A stretch of DNA of 64,000 nucleotides, taken from positions 1 through 64,000 of the forward strand of contig JAHREJ010000019.1 in assembly GCA_021733645.1 (NCBI GenBank), given 5' to 3'. A model generated the notes under the pieces. That model did no database searches, was not told where the DNA came from, and saw only the letters and a program-made list of their open reading frames with translations. The position numbers and the translations under genes are program-made. How positions within the stretch are numbered: the stretch's first letter is position 1; each line of letters starts with the position of its first letter. This stretch comes from Bacillus subtilis subsp. subtilis. GTDB taxonomy: Bacteria > Pseudomonadota > Gammaproteobacteria > Xanthomonadales > Xanthomonadaceae. Shown here one piece after another: positions 42,385 through 49,926 of this stretch.

Positions 42385-42705
42385 GTGGCGGTGATGCAGC
42401 AGATCCAGACCGAAGTGGAACGTTACCCCCTTGTGTTGTTCATGAAGGGCACCCCGCAGTACCCCATGTGCGGTTTCTCCAGTCGGGCGATCCAGGCCTT
42501 GATGGCCGCCGGCGCGGTCGCGCTGCGCACCGTCAACGTGCTCGAAGAGCCGGAGGTGCGTGCCAACCTGCCGCGCTTCTCCAACCTGCCTACCTTCCCG
42601 CAACTGTTCATTCATGGCGAGCTGATCGGCGGCTGCGACATCGTGCTGGAGCTGTTTGAATCCGGCGAGCTCAAGCGCATCGTCGAAGAAGCATCGCTGC
42701 CATGA
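42385..42705 (+). CDS. grxD: Monothiol glutaredoxin (Grx4/GrxD)
   Basis: A 106-residue CGFS-type monothiol glutaredoxin, which carries [2Fe-2S] clusters with glutathione. The motif CGFS is at residues 29-32 within GTPQYPMCGFSS, followed by NLPTFPQLFIHGELIGGCDI. The start is taken as GTG 42385 because GGGAGAG lies at 42373-42379 with a 5-nt spacer; ATG 42394 would leave a 14-nt spacer. TACAAT at 42316-42321 is a possible -10. The SDR gene starts inside its stop (ATGA). Confidence 0.9.
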   Translation: MAVMQQIQTEVERYPLVLFMKGTPQYPMCGFSSRAIQALMAAGAVALRTVNVLEEPEVRANLPRFSNLPTFPQLFIHGELIGGCDIVLELFESGELKRIVEEASLP

Positions 42706-43445
42706 GCGCAGTCCCGTCCGTGGTGGTCGGGACCGGATCGCTTGCCGATCGCGTCATTCTCATCGCCGGTGCCGGCGGTGGCTTCGGTAGTGCCGCGGCC
42801 GTGGCCTGCGCTGCGGCCGGGGCCACCGTGATCCTGCTGGGGCGCAAGCCGCGCCGGCTGGACCGGGTCTACGCCGCCGTGCAGGCGGCCGGTCCCGAGC
42901 CGCTGCTGTACCCGTTGGACCTGGAAGGCGCCACCCCCGATGACTACGCTGCGCTGGCCGAACGCCTGCGGTCCGAGCTGGGGCGGCTGGATGGCCTGCT
43001 TTATTGCGCGGCCGATTTTGCCGGGCTCACCCCGTTCGAACTGGCCGACCCGGCAGCGTTCGCCCGCGCGGTGCACGTCAATCTGACCGCCCCGGCGTGG
43101 CTGGCCCAGGCGTGCCTGCCCCTGCTGCGCGAGCGCGACGATGCTGCGCTGGTGTTTACGGTGGACGATCCTGCGCGGGTAGGGCAGGCATATTGGGGCG
43201 GCTATGGCGCTGCCCAGCACGGGTTGCGTGGGCTGATCGCCAGCCTGCACGACGAACTGGGGCGCAGCCCGGTCCGGGTCAGTGGCCTGCAGCCGGGCCC
43301 CATGCGCACCGCACTGCGAGCGCGGGCTTTCTCGCTGGATGAAGACCGCAGCGCCCGCGACCCGGTTGAGTGCGCGCATGCCGCCGTCCTGCTGCTGTCC
43401 GCTGCGGGCGCCGCCCACCGCGGCCAGATCCACACCGCCGCATAG
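42702..43445 (+). CDS. Short-chain dehydrogenase-like protein (YciK-related) lacking catalytic residues
   Basis: A 247-residue SDR-fold protein. The nucleotide-binding motif GAGGGFG (23-29) and the arginine after strand 2 (LGRKPRRL) are present, and the whole resembles E. coli YciK. The active-site region reads LVFTVDDPARVGQAYWGGYGAAQHG, cut here as FTVDDPARVGQ-YWGGYGAAQ: tyrosine Y168 remains, but the catalytic lysine is Q172 and the serine stretch is replaced by V-D-D. Normal dehydrogenase chemistry is therefore doubtful. Coupled to grxD. Confidence 0.75.
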   Translation: MSAVPSVVVGTGSLADRVILIAGAGGGFGSAAAVACAAAGATVILLGRKPRRLDRVYAAVQAAGPEPLLYPLDLEGATPDDYAALAERLRSELGRLDGLLYCAADFAGLTPFELADPAAFARAVHVNLTAPAWLAQACLPLLRERDDAALVFTVDDPARVGQAYWGGYGAAQHGLRGLIASLHDELGRSPVRVSGLQPGPMRTALRARAFSLDEDRSARDPVECAHAAVLLLSAAGAAHRGQIHTAA

Positions 43446-43460
43446 GGGCACCTCCTCCCA

Positions 43461-43576
43461 GGTGGCGCCGGGCTCTACCCGGCTGCCATTGCGGTCCCGG
43501 CCCGCGCAGCCAGATAGAGCCAGGACCACCCTGGCGGCCCTGGTTTTGTCGCGGACGGGCAGAGCCCGGCGCCACC
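43461..43576. repeat. 20-bp inverted repeat with a 76-bp centre
   Basis: Arms 43461-43480 and 43557-43576 differ at one position. The centre contains a second, shorter stem. Likely a composite REP element. Confidence 0.65.
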
Positions 43577-43766
43577 GGCGCCTGGACGGTGATATCCCCG
43601 CCATTCAGTCAATCCGGTCTGAATGTGAAGAAGGCGTCACGATAGCGTTGTGATGGCGTGTGTTCTGTAGCCAAACCGTCACAATGCGGCGCTACCGTGT
43701 TAATCTAGTGTTAACCGTTGCGGCTGAAACCAGCCCTCGGCTAGGGAACCCAGATAAAAGTCCAGT

Positions 43767-43801
43767 CAGCCGCCAGCAAGGCTGCTTGGGCGCGTTTTTT
43801 T
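43767..43801 (+). promoter_or_regulatory. Terminator-like structure in the receptor leader
   Basis: CAGCC (43767-43771) can pair with GGCTG (43780-43784); alternatively CCAGCA (43773-43778) can pair with TGCTTGG (43783-43789). The second is followed by GCGCG and seven T. The pairings exclude each other, as in attenuators. It ends 38 bp before the start codon. Confidence 0.35.
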
Positions 43802-43839
43802 CTCCGCCATCGCCAATCTCGCATCGAGGCTACTCCCCA

Positions 43840-46800
43840 ATGACCCACTCACGCTGTCTCCGGATGTCCAAGCTCACCCTTGGTCTCGTGGCCGCACTTG
43901 CCGCCGCTCCCGCCTTCGCCCAGAGCACCTCTGCCGGTGTCGGCGGTCAGGTCACGTCGGCTGCAGGTTCGCCTGTTGTCGGTGCCGAAGTCACCATCAC
44001 GCACACCGATTCGGGCACGGTCAGCCGTGCGACCACCGATGCTGCGGGTCGTTACAACGCGCGCGGCCTGCGCGTGGGTGGTCCGTACACCATCACCATC
44101 ACCAAGTCCGGTGAAGGCACCAAGACCGAAGAGGGCGTGTACCTGGGCGTCAACCAGACCGGTACCGTCAACGCGGCTCTGACCGGCGACCTGGTCGCGA
44201 CCAACCTGGACGCCGTGCAGGTGGTTGCCGTTGCCGCCGGCTCGGAAGTGTTCAGCGCCACCAAGATGGGCTCGGGCACCAACATCGGCCAGCAGCAGAT
44301 CGAGATGGCGCCGTCCATCGGCGGCAACATCCAGGACCTGATGCGTCTGGACCCGCGCGTGACCTTCATCGATCGCGCCTCCGGCTCGATCTCGGCCGGT
44401 GGCCAGAACCCGCGCTTCAACTCGATCAGCATCGACGGCGTCTCGGCCAGCGACACCTTCGGCCTGGAAGGCAACAACATGCCGACCCGCCGCCAGCCGG
44501 TGGCGATGGAAGCCATCGAAGCGCTGGACATCAACCTGTCCAACTACGACGTCAGCATCGCTGCCGCCGCCGGTGCCACCGTCAATGCGGTGACCAAGTC
44601 CGGTACCAATGAATTCCACGGTTCGGTCTACGGCACCTACCGTGACGGCGACTGGTTCGGCAAGAACCCGGAAGGCCAGAAGTTCAACGGCTTCACCGAA
44701 GAGAAGACCTACGGCATGACCGTTGGTGGTCCGATCATCAAGGACAAGCTGTTCTTCTTCGCCAACTATGAGAAGTTCGAGCAGGCCGCCCCGGGTGCCG
44801 ACCTCAGCACCACCCCGCTGGGCAAGGCCAATGGCCAGTTCAACCTGGCCGACGTGGCCCGTGCGCAGCAGATTGCCCAGGGTTACGGCATCAATGCCGG
44901 TGGCCTGGAAAGCAATGGCGACACCACGATGGAAGAGTACGCGCTGAAGCTGGACTGGAACATCAGCGACAACCACCGTGCCAGCATCCGCTACAGCAAG
45001 ATCGACCAGAGCAAGCTGCGCATCAATGGCATGACCACCAGCGCTGCCTCGCTGAACTCGTACTGGTACCAGCACGACAAGACCAACGAAAGCTACGTCG
45101 CCCAGTTGTTCAGCGACTGGTCGGACAACTTCTCCACCGAACTGAAGGCTTCGTACCGCGAGTACTCGGCCATCCGTAACGTGAGCACCAATGCCCCGAG
45201 CGTGCGCATCTTCTTCGGTGGCAACGTGGCCGCGCCGACCGGCGACTCGCTGTACCTGGGTACCGAAGCCAACTCGCAGAACAACGTCCTGCAGACCAAG
45301 GCGTGGAACTACTACGCCGCGGGCACCTGGACCCTGGGTGACCACGACGTCAAGTTCGGTGCGTCGTACGATACCAACGACATCTACAACTTCTTCGGCG
45401 CCAACTCGTATGGCACCTACACCTTCTACGGCCTGGACAATTTCGCCGCCGGCCGCTGGAGCAGCTTCAACTACGCCCCGGAGCGTACGCCGGGCTCGAT
45501 CCCCGCCGATTACAAGTACAGCAACCTGGCCCTGTTCGTGCAGGACACCTGGTATGTGAACAGCAACCTGACCCTGACGCTGGGCCTGCGCGCCGACCGT
45601 CCGGACACCACCCCGTCGCCGGCTTACAACGCGCCTGCCTCGAACTTCTTCGGCTATAACAACAGCAAGGTGTTCGAGAGCAAGTTCCTGATCCAGCCGC
45701 GCTTCGGCTTCAACTACACCTTCGACACCGATCGCCCAACCCAGCTGCGTGGTGGCGTGGGCCTGTTCCAGGGTGACTCGCCGCAGGTGTGGCTGAGCAA
45801 CAGCTACTCGGCGACCGGCTTCAACACCAGCGTCTACAGCCTGAACAGCCTCGGTTACAACGATGGGCTGAAGTTCAACCCGAACAAGGACACCCAGCCG
45901 GTCCCGACCGGCCCGGGCGCGACCACGCAGAACGTCAACTTCGTCGGCAACGACTTCAAGCTGCCGTCGATCTACAAGGCCAACCTGGCCCTGGACCATG
46001 AAACCCCGTGGTACGGCATCGTGGCCTCGGCCGAGCTGCTGGTCACCAAGGTCAAGGATGGCCTGTTCTACCAGAACCTGAACCTGGGTCCGGTCCAGTA
46101 CCAGGGTCCGGATGGTCGCGATATCTTCTACAGCGCTTCGAAGGTCGGCGCCTGGACCGACAACGACAGCCGTGTCGCGCGCAACCGCGATTACACCAAC
46201 GTCTACCTGATCAACAACACCGACAAGGGCCGCACCTCGCAGTTCACCGCGTCGCTGTCCAAGCCGTGGAGCGACGCCAGCGACTGGTCCTGGAACATCG
46301 GCTACACCTACACCGATGCCACCGAAGTGGGCTCGCTGACCAGCTCCACCGCCAGCTCGGGTTGGAACTACCAGTACGCCTTCGACGCCAACACCCCGGT
46401 CGAGAACACCTCGCGCTACCAGATCCGCGACCGCCTCTCGGGCAGCCTGAACTGGAAGCACAAGTTCTTCGGCGATTACGAAACCAAGCTGGGCCTGGTG
46501 TATGAAGGTCGCAGCGGTCGTCCGTACAGCTACGTGTACGTCAACGATGCCAACGGCGACAACCGCAGCGCCAACGACCTGTTCTACGTGCCGAAGGGCC
46601 CGGGCGATGTGCTGTTCGGCACCCTGGCTGCCAATGGCCAGTTCACCGCCAACGCGCAGATGGAAAAGGACTTCTTCACCTGGCTGGCCGCCAACCCGGA
46701 TCTGGCCAAGTACGCCGGCAGCACGCCGGGTGCCAACGAGTTCCGCACTGGCTGGATCAACACCTTCGACCTGCGTATCAGCCAGCAGCTGCCGGGCTTC

Positions 46801-47058
46801 ATGAAGGGGCACAAGTCGGAAATCTGGCTGGACGTGCAGAACGTCGGCAACCTGCTGAACAAGAAGTGGGGCAACATCTACGACTACGGCTTCTTCGCCG
46901 ACGCGCGTGTGGCTACCCTGCAGGGCATGTACCAGGGCAAGTACGTGTACAACTACCGCAGCGCCGATGCGCCGACCGTCGCCAACGCCGACGCCGATGG
47001 CTTCGACGTGGGTGTGTCGCAGTGGTCGCTGCAGCTGGGCTTCCGCTACCAGTTCTGA
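43840..47058 (+). CDS. Oar-like TonB-dependent outer-membrane receptor
   Basis: A 1072-residue outer-membrane protein. A signal peptide (LTLGLVAALAAAPAFA-QS) precedes a carboxypeptidase-regulatory-like domain (about 30-115; GSPVVGAEVTITHTDSGTV), a TonB-box-like LDAVQVVA (about 123-130), a plug (about 135-270; GQNPRFNSISIDGVSASDTFG, partial) and a long beta-barrel ending WSLQLGFRYQF, with the terminal phenylalanine needed for assembly. This is the Oar/OmpA-related branch common in Xanthomonadaceae; the ligand is unknown (peptides or glycans are possible). GAGG at 43826-43829 supports ATG 43840. Strong codon bias towards GGC/CTG/AAC suggests high expression. Confidence 0.88.
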   Translation: MTHSRCLRMSKLTLGLVAALAAAPAFAQSTSAGVGGQVTSAAGSPVVGAEVTITHTDSGTVSRATTDAAGRYNARGLRVGGPYTITITKSGEGTKTEEGVYLGVNQTGTVNAALTGDLVATNLDAVQVVAVAAGSEVFSATKMGSGTNIGQQQIEMAPSIGGNIQDLMRLDPRVTFIDRASGSISAGGQNPRFNSISIDGVSASDTFGLEGNNMPTRRQPVAMEAIEALDINLSNYDVSIAAAAGATVNAVTKSGTNEFHGSVYGTYRDGDWFGKNPEGQKFNGFTEEKTYGMTVGGPIIKDKLFFFANYEKFEQAAPGADLSTTPLGKANGQFNLADVARAQQIAQGYGINAGGLESNGDTTMEEYALKLDWNISDNHRASIRYSKIDQSKLRINGMTTSAASLNSYWYQHDKTNESYVAQLFSDWSDNFSTELKASYREYSAIRNVSTNAPSVRIFFGGNVAAPTGDSLYLGTEANSQNNVLQTKAWNYYAAGTWTLGDHDVKFGASYDTNDIYNFFGANSYGTYTFYGLDNFAAGRWSSFNYAPERTPGSIPADYKYSNLALFVQDTWYVNSNLTLTLGLRADRPDTTPSPAYNAPASNFFGYNNSKVFESKFLIQPRFGFNYTFDTDRPTQLRGGVGLFQGDSPQVWLSNSYSATGFNTSVYSLNSLGYNDGLKFNPNKDTQPVPTGPGATTQNVNFVGNDFKLPSIYKANLALDHETPWYGIVASAELLVTKVKDGLFYQNLNLGPVQYQGPDGRDIFYSASKVGAWTDNDSRVARNRDYTNVYLINNTDKGRTSQFTASLSKPWSDASDWSWNIGYTYTDATEVGSLTSSTASSGWNYQYAFDANTPVENTSRYQIRDRLSGSLNWKHKFFGDYETKLGLVYEGRSGRPYSYVYVNDANGDNRSANDLFYVPKGPGDVLFGTLAANGQFTANAQMEKDFFTWLAANPDLAKYAGSTPGANEFRTGWINTFDLRISQQLPGFMKGHKSEIWLDVQNVGNLLNKKWGNIYDYGFFADARVATLQGMYQGKYVYNYRSADAPTVANADADGFDVGVSQWSLQLGFRYQF

Positions 47059-47086
47059 TGAACTGAGGGTGTAACGCTGCACACGG

Positions 47087-47118
47087 AACGGCCGGGGAAA
47101 CCCGGCCGTTTCCGTTTT
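47087..47118 (+). terminator. Strong intrinsic terminator after the receptor gene
   Basis: AACGGCCGGG (47087-47096), GAAA tetraloop, CCCGGCCGTT (47101-47110), tail TCCGTTTTCC. A perfect 10-bp stem. Confidence 0.9.
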
Positions 47119-47159
47119 CCGGGGGCAACCCGGAGCGCGCGCGGCTGACGGTCGAGAAC

Positions 47160-47188
47160 TTGCCGTCTACCGCGCCTTCCTGTACTAT
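47160..47188 (+). promoter_or_regulatory. Sigma-70-like promoter upstream of ppnN
   Basis: TTGCCG (47160-47165), 17-bp spacer, TACTAT (47183-47188). Predicted transcription start near 47195. The best-formed promoter in this gap. Confidence 0.65.
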
Positions 47189-47194
47189 CAAGCG

Positions 47195-47288
47195 GTTGCG
47201 CGCACGTTCGCGCACCGCAGCGCCCTCAAACGGCCCGCTGCCGCTGAAACATATCCAACGGCCGGGTTTCCTGGCCGTTTTGCTTTTT
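47195..47288 (+). ncRNA. Candidate ~95-nt small RNA or attenuated leader of ppnN
   Basis: Bounded by the promoter just upstream and an intrinsic terminator at 47257-47288. Just upstream of and into it, three stems can be drawn: GCGGTTGCGCG/CGCGCACCGC (47192-47218, one bulged U), CAGCG/CGCTG (47218-47222 with 47236-47240) and the terminator hairpin. No ORF with a ribosome binding site is seen within it. ppnN starts 45 bp beyond the T-run, so the element may instead be an mRNA leader where transcription stops early. Identity with a known RNA family could not be checked. Confidence 0.45.
47257..47288 (+). terminator. Intrinsic terminator within the ppnN upstream region
   Basis: AACGGCCGGG (47257-47266), loop TTT, CCTGGCCGTT (47270-47279, one G-U pair), tail TTGCTTTTT. 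Sits upstream of, not after, the next gene. Confidence 0.75.
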
Positions 47289-47333
47289 AAGGGGGCAGCG
47301 GTACAGTCGGAAACCTTGAGGAAAGCAGAAAAA

Positions 47334-48728
47334 ATGGAAATGAAGATCACCGATAACCCGGCGCGGACGCTGCCGGTGCAGGACGCGCGGATCTACCCGC
47401 GCGGTGGGCTGGATGTGTTGTCGCGGGCCGAAGTGGCGCGCCTGCGCGATGCCTCCGGCGGCGGCATGCACGAGCTGCTGCGCCGCTGCGCGCTGGCCGT
47501 GCTGACCAGTGGCAGCGCCTCGGACGATCCGCGCGCGGCGCGCGATCTGTATCCGGATTTCGACATCCAGGTCGCGCAGCAGGATCGCGGCGTGCGCATC
47601 GATCTGGCCAACGCCCCGGCGATGGCCTTCGTCGACGGCGAGATCATCCGGGGTGTGGCCGAACTGTTGTTCGCCGTGGTCCGCGACCTGGCCTACATGG
47701 CCATCGAGATGGGCCCGGCCTACGCGGCCGAGCTGGAATCGTCCGAAGGCATCACCAATGCGGTGTTCGGGCTGCTGCGCAACGCGCACATCCTCAATCC
47801 GGGCGACCCGAACCTGGTGGTGTGCTGGGGCGGCCACTCGATCGGTCGCGATGAGTATCTGTATACCAAGCAGGTCGGGTACGAGCTGGGCCTGCGTGGG
47901 CTGGACATCTGCACCGGCTGCGGCCCGGGCGCGATGAAGGGCCCGATGAAGGGCGCGACCATTGCGCACGCCAAGCAGCGCAAGACCACCACGCGCTACA
48001 TCGGCCTGACCGAGCCGGGCATCATCGCCGCCGAGTCGCCGAACCCGATCGTGAACCACCTGGTGATCATGCCGGACATCGAGAAGCGTCTCGAAGCCTT
48101 CGTGCGCATCGGCCACGGCATCATCGTGTTCGCCGGTGGCGTCGGCACCGCCGAAGAGATCCTGTACCTGCTCGGCATCCTGCTGCGCGAGGAGAACAAG
48201 GACCTGCCATTCCCGCTGATCCTGACCGGTCCGACCGTGGCGGCGCCGTACTTCGAGCAGATCGACCGCTTCATCCGCCTGACCCTGGGCGAAGAGGCCG
48301 CCAGCCGCTACGAGATCATCATCGGTGACCCGGTCGCGGTGGCGCGCAGGATGTCGGCCGGCATCAAGCGCGTGCGCGAGCATCGCCTGGCGCAGAAGGA
48401 TTCGTTCTTCTTCAACTGGTCCATCGAGATTCCGTGGGAGTACCAGCAGCCGTTCGTGCCTACCCATGAGGCGATGGCCGCGCTCGACCTGCACCACGGG
48501 CGGGCGCCGCATGCGCTGGCGGCCGACCTGCGTCGGGCGTTCTCCGGCATCGTCGCCGGCAACGTCAAGGAGGACAGCATGCGCCGCATCGAGGCGTTCG
48601 GCCCGTTCCAGATCCACGGCGACGCCGACATGATGCAGGCCCTGGACGAGCTGCTGCGCGGCTTCGTCGAGCAGCGCCGGATGAAGATTTCCGGTGAGTA
48701 CCAGCCCTGCTACAAGGTGCTGGCCTGA
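47334..48728 (+). CDS. ppnN: Nucleotide 5'-monophosphate nucleosidase PpnN (LOG family)
   Basis: A 464-residue LOG-family enzyme of the long YgdH/PpnN type. It hydrolyses nucleoside monophosphates to base and ribose 5-phosphate and in E. coli is stimulated by (p)ppGpp. The Rossmann-like centre shows CWGGHSIGRDEYLYTKQVGY (partial), CTGCGPGAMKGPMKGATIAH and FAGGVGTAEEILYLLG, the PGGxGTxxE-type motif. N- and C-terminal regulatory domains are present. Start ATG 47334 follows TGAGGAAAG; ATG 47340 is possible. Its upstream region contains a terminator, so expression may depend on read-through. Confidence 0.9.
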   Translation: MEMKITDNPARTLPVQDARIYPRGGLDVLSRAEVARLRDASGGGMHELLRRCALAVLTSGSASDDPRAARDLYPDFDIQVAQQDRGVRIDLANAPAMAFVDGEIIRGVAELLFAVVRDLAYMAIEMGPAYAAELESSEGITNAVFGLLRNAHILNPGDPNLVVCWGGHSIGRDEYLYTKQVGYELGLRGLDICTGCGPGAMKGPMKGATIAHAKQRKTTTRYIGLTEPGIIAAESPNPIVNHLVIMPDIEKRLEAFVRIGHGIIVFAGGVGTAEEILYLLGILLREENKDLPFPLILTGPTVAAPYFEQIDRFIRLTLGEEAASRYEIIIGDPVAVARRMSAGIKRVREHRLAQKDSFFFNWSIEIPWEYQQPFVPTHEAMAALDLHHGRAPHALAADLRRAFSGIVAGNVKEDSMRRIEAFGPFQIHGDADMMQALDELLRGFVEQRRMKISGEYQPCYKVLA

Positions 48729-48741
48729 GGTGAGCCGGGCG

Positions 48742-48768
48742 GCCCGGACCGGTATGTCCGGCCCGGGC
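48742..48768 (+). other. GC-rich hairpin after ppnN
   Basis: GGCCCGGAC...GTCCGGCCC-type stem around a CGGTAT loop. No T-tail. Possible mRNA end structure or weak terminator. Confidence 0.35.
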
Positions 48769-48937
48769 CCGACAGGGCAGGGCGGGGCATCTGCCGGGCA
48801 GGCCGGGCCACCGCCAGCCCCGCGGGGGTGTCAACGCATTGACGCCCATCGCCCCCGGGCGACCGTTCATCCTGCCGCCGCTTGCCGTCGGGCGGTGGGG
48901 CGTCCATCTTCTGTGTCATCACGCTGGGGAGCGTTCC

Positions 48938-49453
48938 ATGGCTTTGCGCCCATCCAAAGGTTTCACCCTGATCGAGTTGATGGTCACCATCGCGGTGGTC
49001 GCCATCCTGGCTGCGATCGCCTTTCCGAGCTTCCAGAGCACCCTGCGCTCCAATCGGGTGGCGTCGGGCAGCAATGAGGCCTCGGGCCTGGTGGCGCTTG
49101 CGCGCAGCGAGGCGATCCGCAACAAGCGCGGGGGCGGCGTGTGTGGCAGCGCCACCGGCACCAGTTGCGATGGCAGCTGGAACAAGGGCATGTTGGCCTG
49201 GGCCGATGTGAATGGTGATGGCAGCTATTCCACCGGCGAGGTCGTGCTTCGCTACGTGGCGGTCAACCCCGCACTGCAGACCGCCGGCCCCGATGCGACG
49301 GCGATCGCCTTCGATGCCCGCGGCCGTCGGCGCGGTGCCGATGCGCAGGAGATCAGCCTGCAGCCCAGCAACTGCGGCACCCAACTGTTGCGCCGGCGCC
49401 TGACCGTGAATGCCTCCGGCCAGGTCAGTACCCTCAAAGAGAAATGCTCATGA
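48938..49453 (+). CDS. fimU: Type IV pilus minor pilin / GspH-FimT family (FimU)
   Basis: A 171-residue prepilin. The cleavage and assembly motif G-FTLIELMVTIAVVAILAA has Glu at +5, and a GspH-like C-terminal domain contains four cysteines that could form disulfides (VCGSATGTSCDGSW; NCGTQ). Minor pilins prime pilus assembly at the inner membrane and are placed at the tip with PilY1. GGGGAG at 48926-48931 sets ATG 48938. First gene of fimU-pilVWXY1E; pilV overlaps its stop. Confidence 0.88.
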   Translation: MALRPSKGFTLIELMVTIAVVAILAAIAFPSFQSTLRSNRVASGSNEASGLVALARSEAIRNKRGGGVCGSATGTSCDGSWNKGMLAWADVNGDGSYSTGEVVLRYVAVNPALQTAGPDATAIAFDARGRRRGADAQEISLQPSNCGTQLLRRRLTVNASGQVSTLKEKCS

Positions 49454-49926
49454 AACGCTTCCGTTCGCCAGGCGGGCGCCGTGCCGCCGGTGGTTTCAGC
49501 ATGATCGAAGTGCTGATCACCATCATCGTGCTGGCCTTTGGCCTGCTGGGCTTCGCGCTGCTGCAGACCATGAACGTGCGCTTCGTGCAGAGTGCCAACT
49601 ATCGCACCCAGGCCACCAATCTTGCCTACGACCTGCTCGACCAGATGCGGGCCAACCGCTTCCAGTCGGCCTGGTACACCAATGCGACGTTCGCGCCGGG
49701 TGCGGTGACGCGCGCGGCCTGCTCACGTCCCACCGGCACGGTGACCATCACCCAGAACATCACCCGTTGGCAGTGCCAGGTGGTGCAGGCGCTTGGCGAC
49801 GGCTCCAGCGTGACGGTGGTCAACAACAACGGCCGGGTAACTGTTGGCATCAGCTGGGGTGACCAGCGTTGGGACAAGGCCAATCCCAATGGCACCACCA
49901 CCTTCACTGCGGTGACTCAGTTATGA
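49450..49926 (+). CDS. pilV: Type IV pilus minor pilin PilV
   Basis: A 158-residue prepilin with a basic leader and G-FSMIEVLITIIVLAFGLLG, Glu at +5, followed by ALLQTMNVRFVQSANYRTQA, which is PilV-like. It starts at ATG 49450 in the fimU stop (ATGA); an ATG two codons upstream (49444) is less likely. It stops inside the pilW start. Confidence 0.9.
   Translation: MKRFRSPGGRRAAGGFSMIEVLITIIVLAFGLLGFALLQTMNVRFVQSANYRTQATNLAYDLLDQMRANRFQSAWYTNATFAPGAVTRAACSRPTGTVTITQNITRWQCQVVQALGDGSSVTVVNNNGRVTVGISWGDQRWDKANPNGTTTFTAVTQL

Larger units (their letters stand above)
43446..43839. other. Gap upstream of the TonB-dependent receptor: REP-like repeats and leader
   Basis: The first part holds an inverted repeat GGTGGCGCCGGGCTCTACCC (43461-43480) and its complement (43557-43576, one mismatch), with a REP-like TAGAGCCAGG...CCTGG stem between. 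The second part is AT-richer and contains GTTAA-N7-TTAAC (about 43699-43715) and the leader with a T7 run at 43795-43801. No gene is seen. Confidence 0.65.

Noticed and set aside
43849-47082. 1077-codon open frame antisense to the TonB-dependent receptor
   Set aside because: Val/Gly/His/Asp-rich with no motifs; arises from the strong codon bias of the receptor gene.
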